Under the pieces are notes generated by a model that worked only from the letters and a program-made list of their open reading frames with translations, was not told where the DNA came from and did no database searches. The position numbers were made by a program, and so were the translations under genes. Below, piece after piece: positions 63,952-64,000 of a stretch of DNA of 64,000 bases (position 1 is the stretch's first letter; each line of letters starts with the position of its first letter). The stretch comes from Sphingomonas sp. Leaf22 (GTDB lineage Bacteria; Pseudomonadota; Alphaproteobacteria; Sphingomonadales; Sphingomonadaceae), in the NCBI RefSeq assembly GCF_001421715.1, contig NZ_LMKP01000002.1, positions 79,652-143,651 on the forward strand, given 5' to 3'.

Positions 63952-64000
63952 ATGCGTTGTCCAGCGTGCGAGGGGACCGACCTGATCAAGCGGGGCCGCA
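63952..64000 (+). CDS. Start of an ORF with a Cys-X2-Cys motif, cut by the window end
   Basis: The frame begins MRCPACEGTDLIKRGR and runs open to the edge. GAGGACAGG lies just upstream. Short N-terminal CPxC motifs followed by a basic Gly-Arg are seen in transposases such as IS1 and IS1595 types and in other zinc-ribbon proteins. Only 16 codons are visible, so this is a hint only. Confidence 0.35.
   Translation, partial: MRCPACEGTDLIKRGR

Noticed and set aside
63686..63985. 99-codon frame over the receptor end and repeat copy 3
   Set aside because: It overlaps the receptor in another frame and translates the palindrome; no support.
1..64000. CRISPR arrays, tRNA, rRNA, prophage or defence systems
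   Set aside because: No regularly spaced repeats, no tRNA-like or rRNA stretches and no phage or nuclease genes were recognised by eye; a dedicated search could still find small RNAs.

Overview
The window reads as a piece of a high-GC alphaproteobacterial chromosome, most probably a Sphingomonas-type organism (Sphingomonadaceae). The reasons are two large carbohydrate-type TonB-dependent receptors, a TonB/ExbB/ExbD/ExbD set, non-phosphorylative sugar pathways of the Caulobacter/Sphingomonas kind, a flavin-dependent halogenase beside a TonB receptor, and palindromic intergenic repeats. No rRNA, tRNA, CRISPR array or phage module was seen. Identifications come from reading motifs and recalling homologues; no database search was run.

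Layout. 1-1.5 kb: 5'-truncated short-chain reductase and an unknown lipoprotein. 1.7-4.8 kb: tonB-exbB-exbD-exbD and a small TPR-like protein, closed by two hairpin terminators. 5.2-15.1 kb: a xylose/xyloside block with a GH3 glycosidase, a divergent LacI regulator, a sugar:H+ symporter and xylD-xylX-xylB-xylC of the Weimberg pathway. The last enzyme, alpha-ketoglutarate semialdehyde dehydrogenase, is not in the window. 15.1-16.5 kb: MerC-type membrane protein and a second LacI regulator. 16.7-28.1 kb: a maltooligosaccharide locus with TonB receptor, flavin-dependent halogenase, two GH13 enzymes, a GH97 enzyme and an SLC45/MalY-like transporter. 28.0-37.1 kb, opposite strand: glgP-glgB-glgC-glgA-glgX.

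37.4-48.8 kb is a rhamnose/rhamnogalacturonan island. An IclR regulator heads a leftward run of L-rhamnose dehydrogenase, rhamnogalacturonan acetylesterase, a second esterase and lutABC (L-lactate oxidation). A rightward run carries L-rhamnonate dehydratase, diketo-deoxyrhamnonate hydrolase, 2-keto-3-deoxyrhamnonate dehydrogenase, a lactonase-type amidohydrolase and RhaT. Together they form the oxidative L-rhamnose route that yields pyruvate plus L-lactate, with LutABC placed to burn the lactate. 48.9-52.8 kb adds a GH43-like protein, a GPH-type transporter and a PL22-like oligogalacturonate lyase. 52.9-56.7 kb: a paoABC-type periplasmic aldehyde oxidoreductase. 56.8-59.5 kb: trmL and a GGDEF-EAL protein. 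59.6-63.8 kb: a GH5-like glycosidase divergent from a second TonB receptor. The window ends in a repeat and the first codons of a Cys-X2-Cys ORF.

The sugar blocks seem wired by LacI-type operators. A xyl-box-like palindrome lies before the GH3 gene and a weaker one before the xylose transporter. An identical 11-mer, AATACGTATGC, lies before the maltose TonB receptor and before glgP, which suggests that one regulator couples maltodextrin uptake to glycogen turnover. Many genes overlap by 4 nt (ATGA or GTGA), so the operons look tightly coupled in translation.
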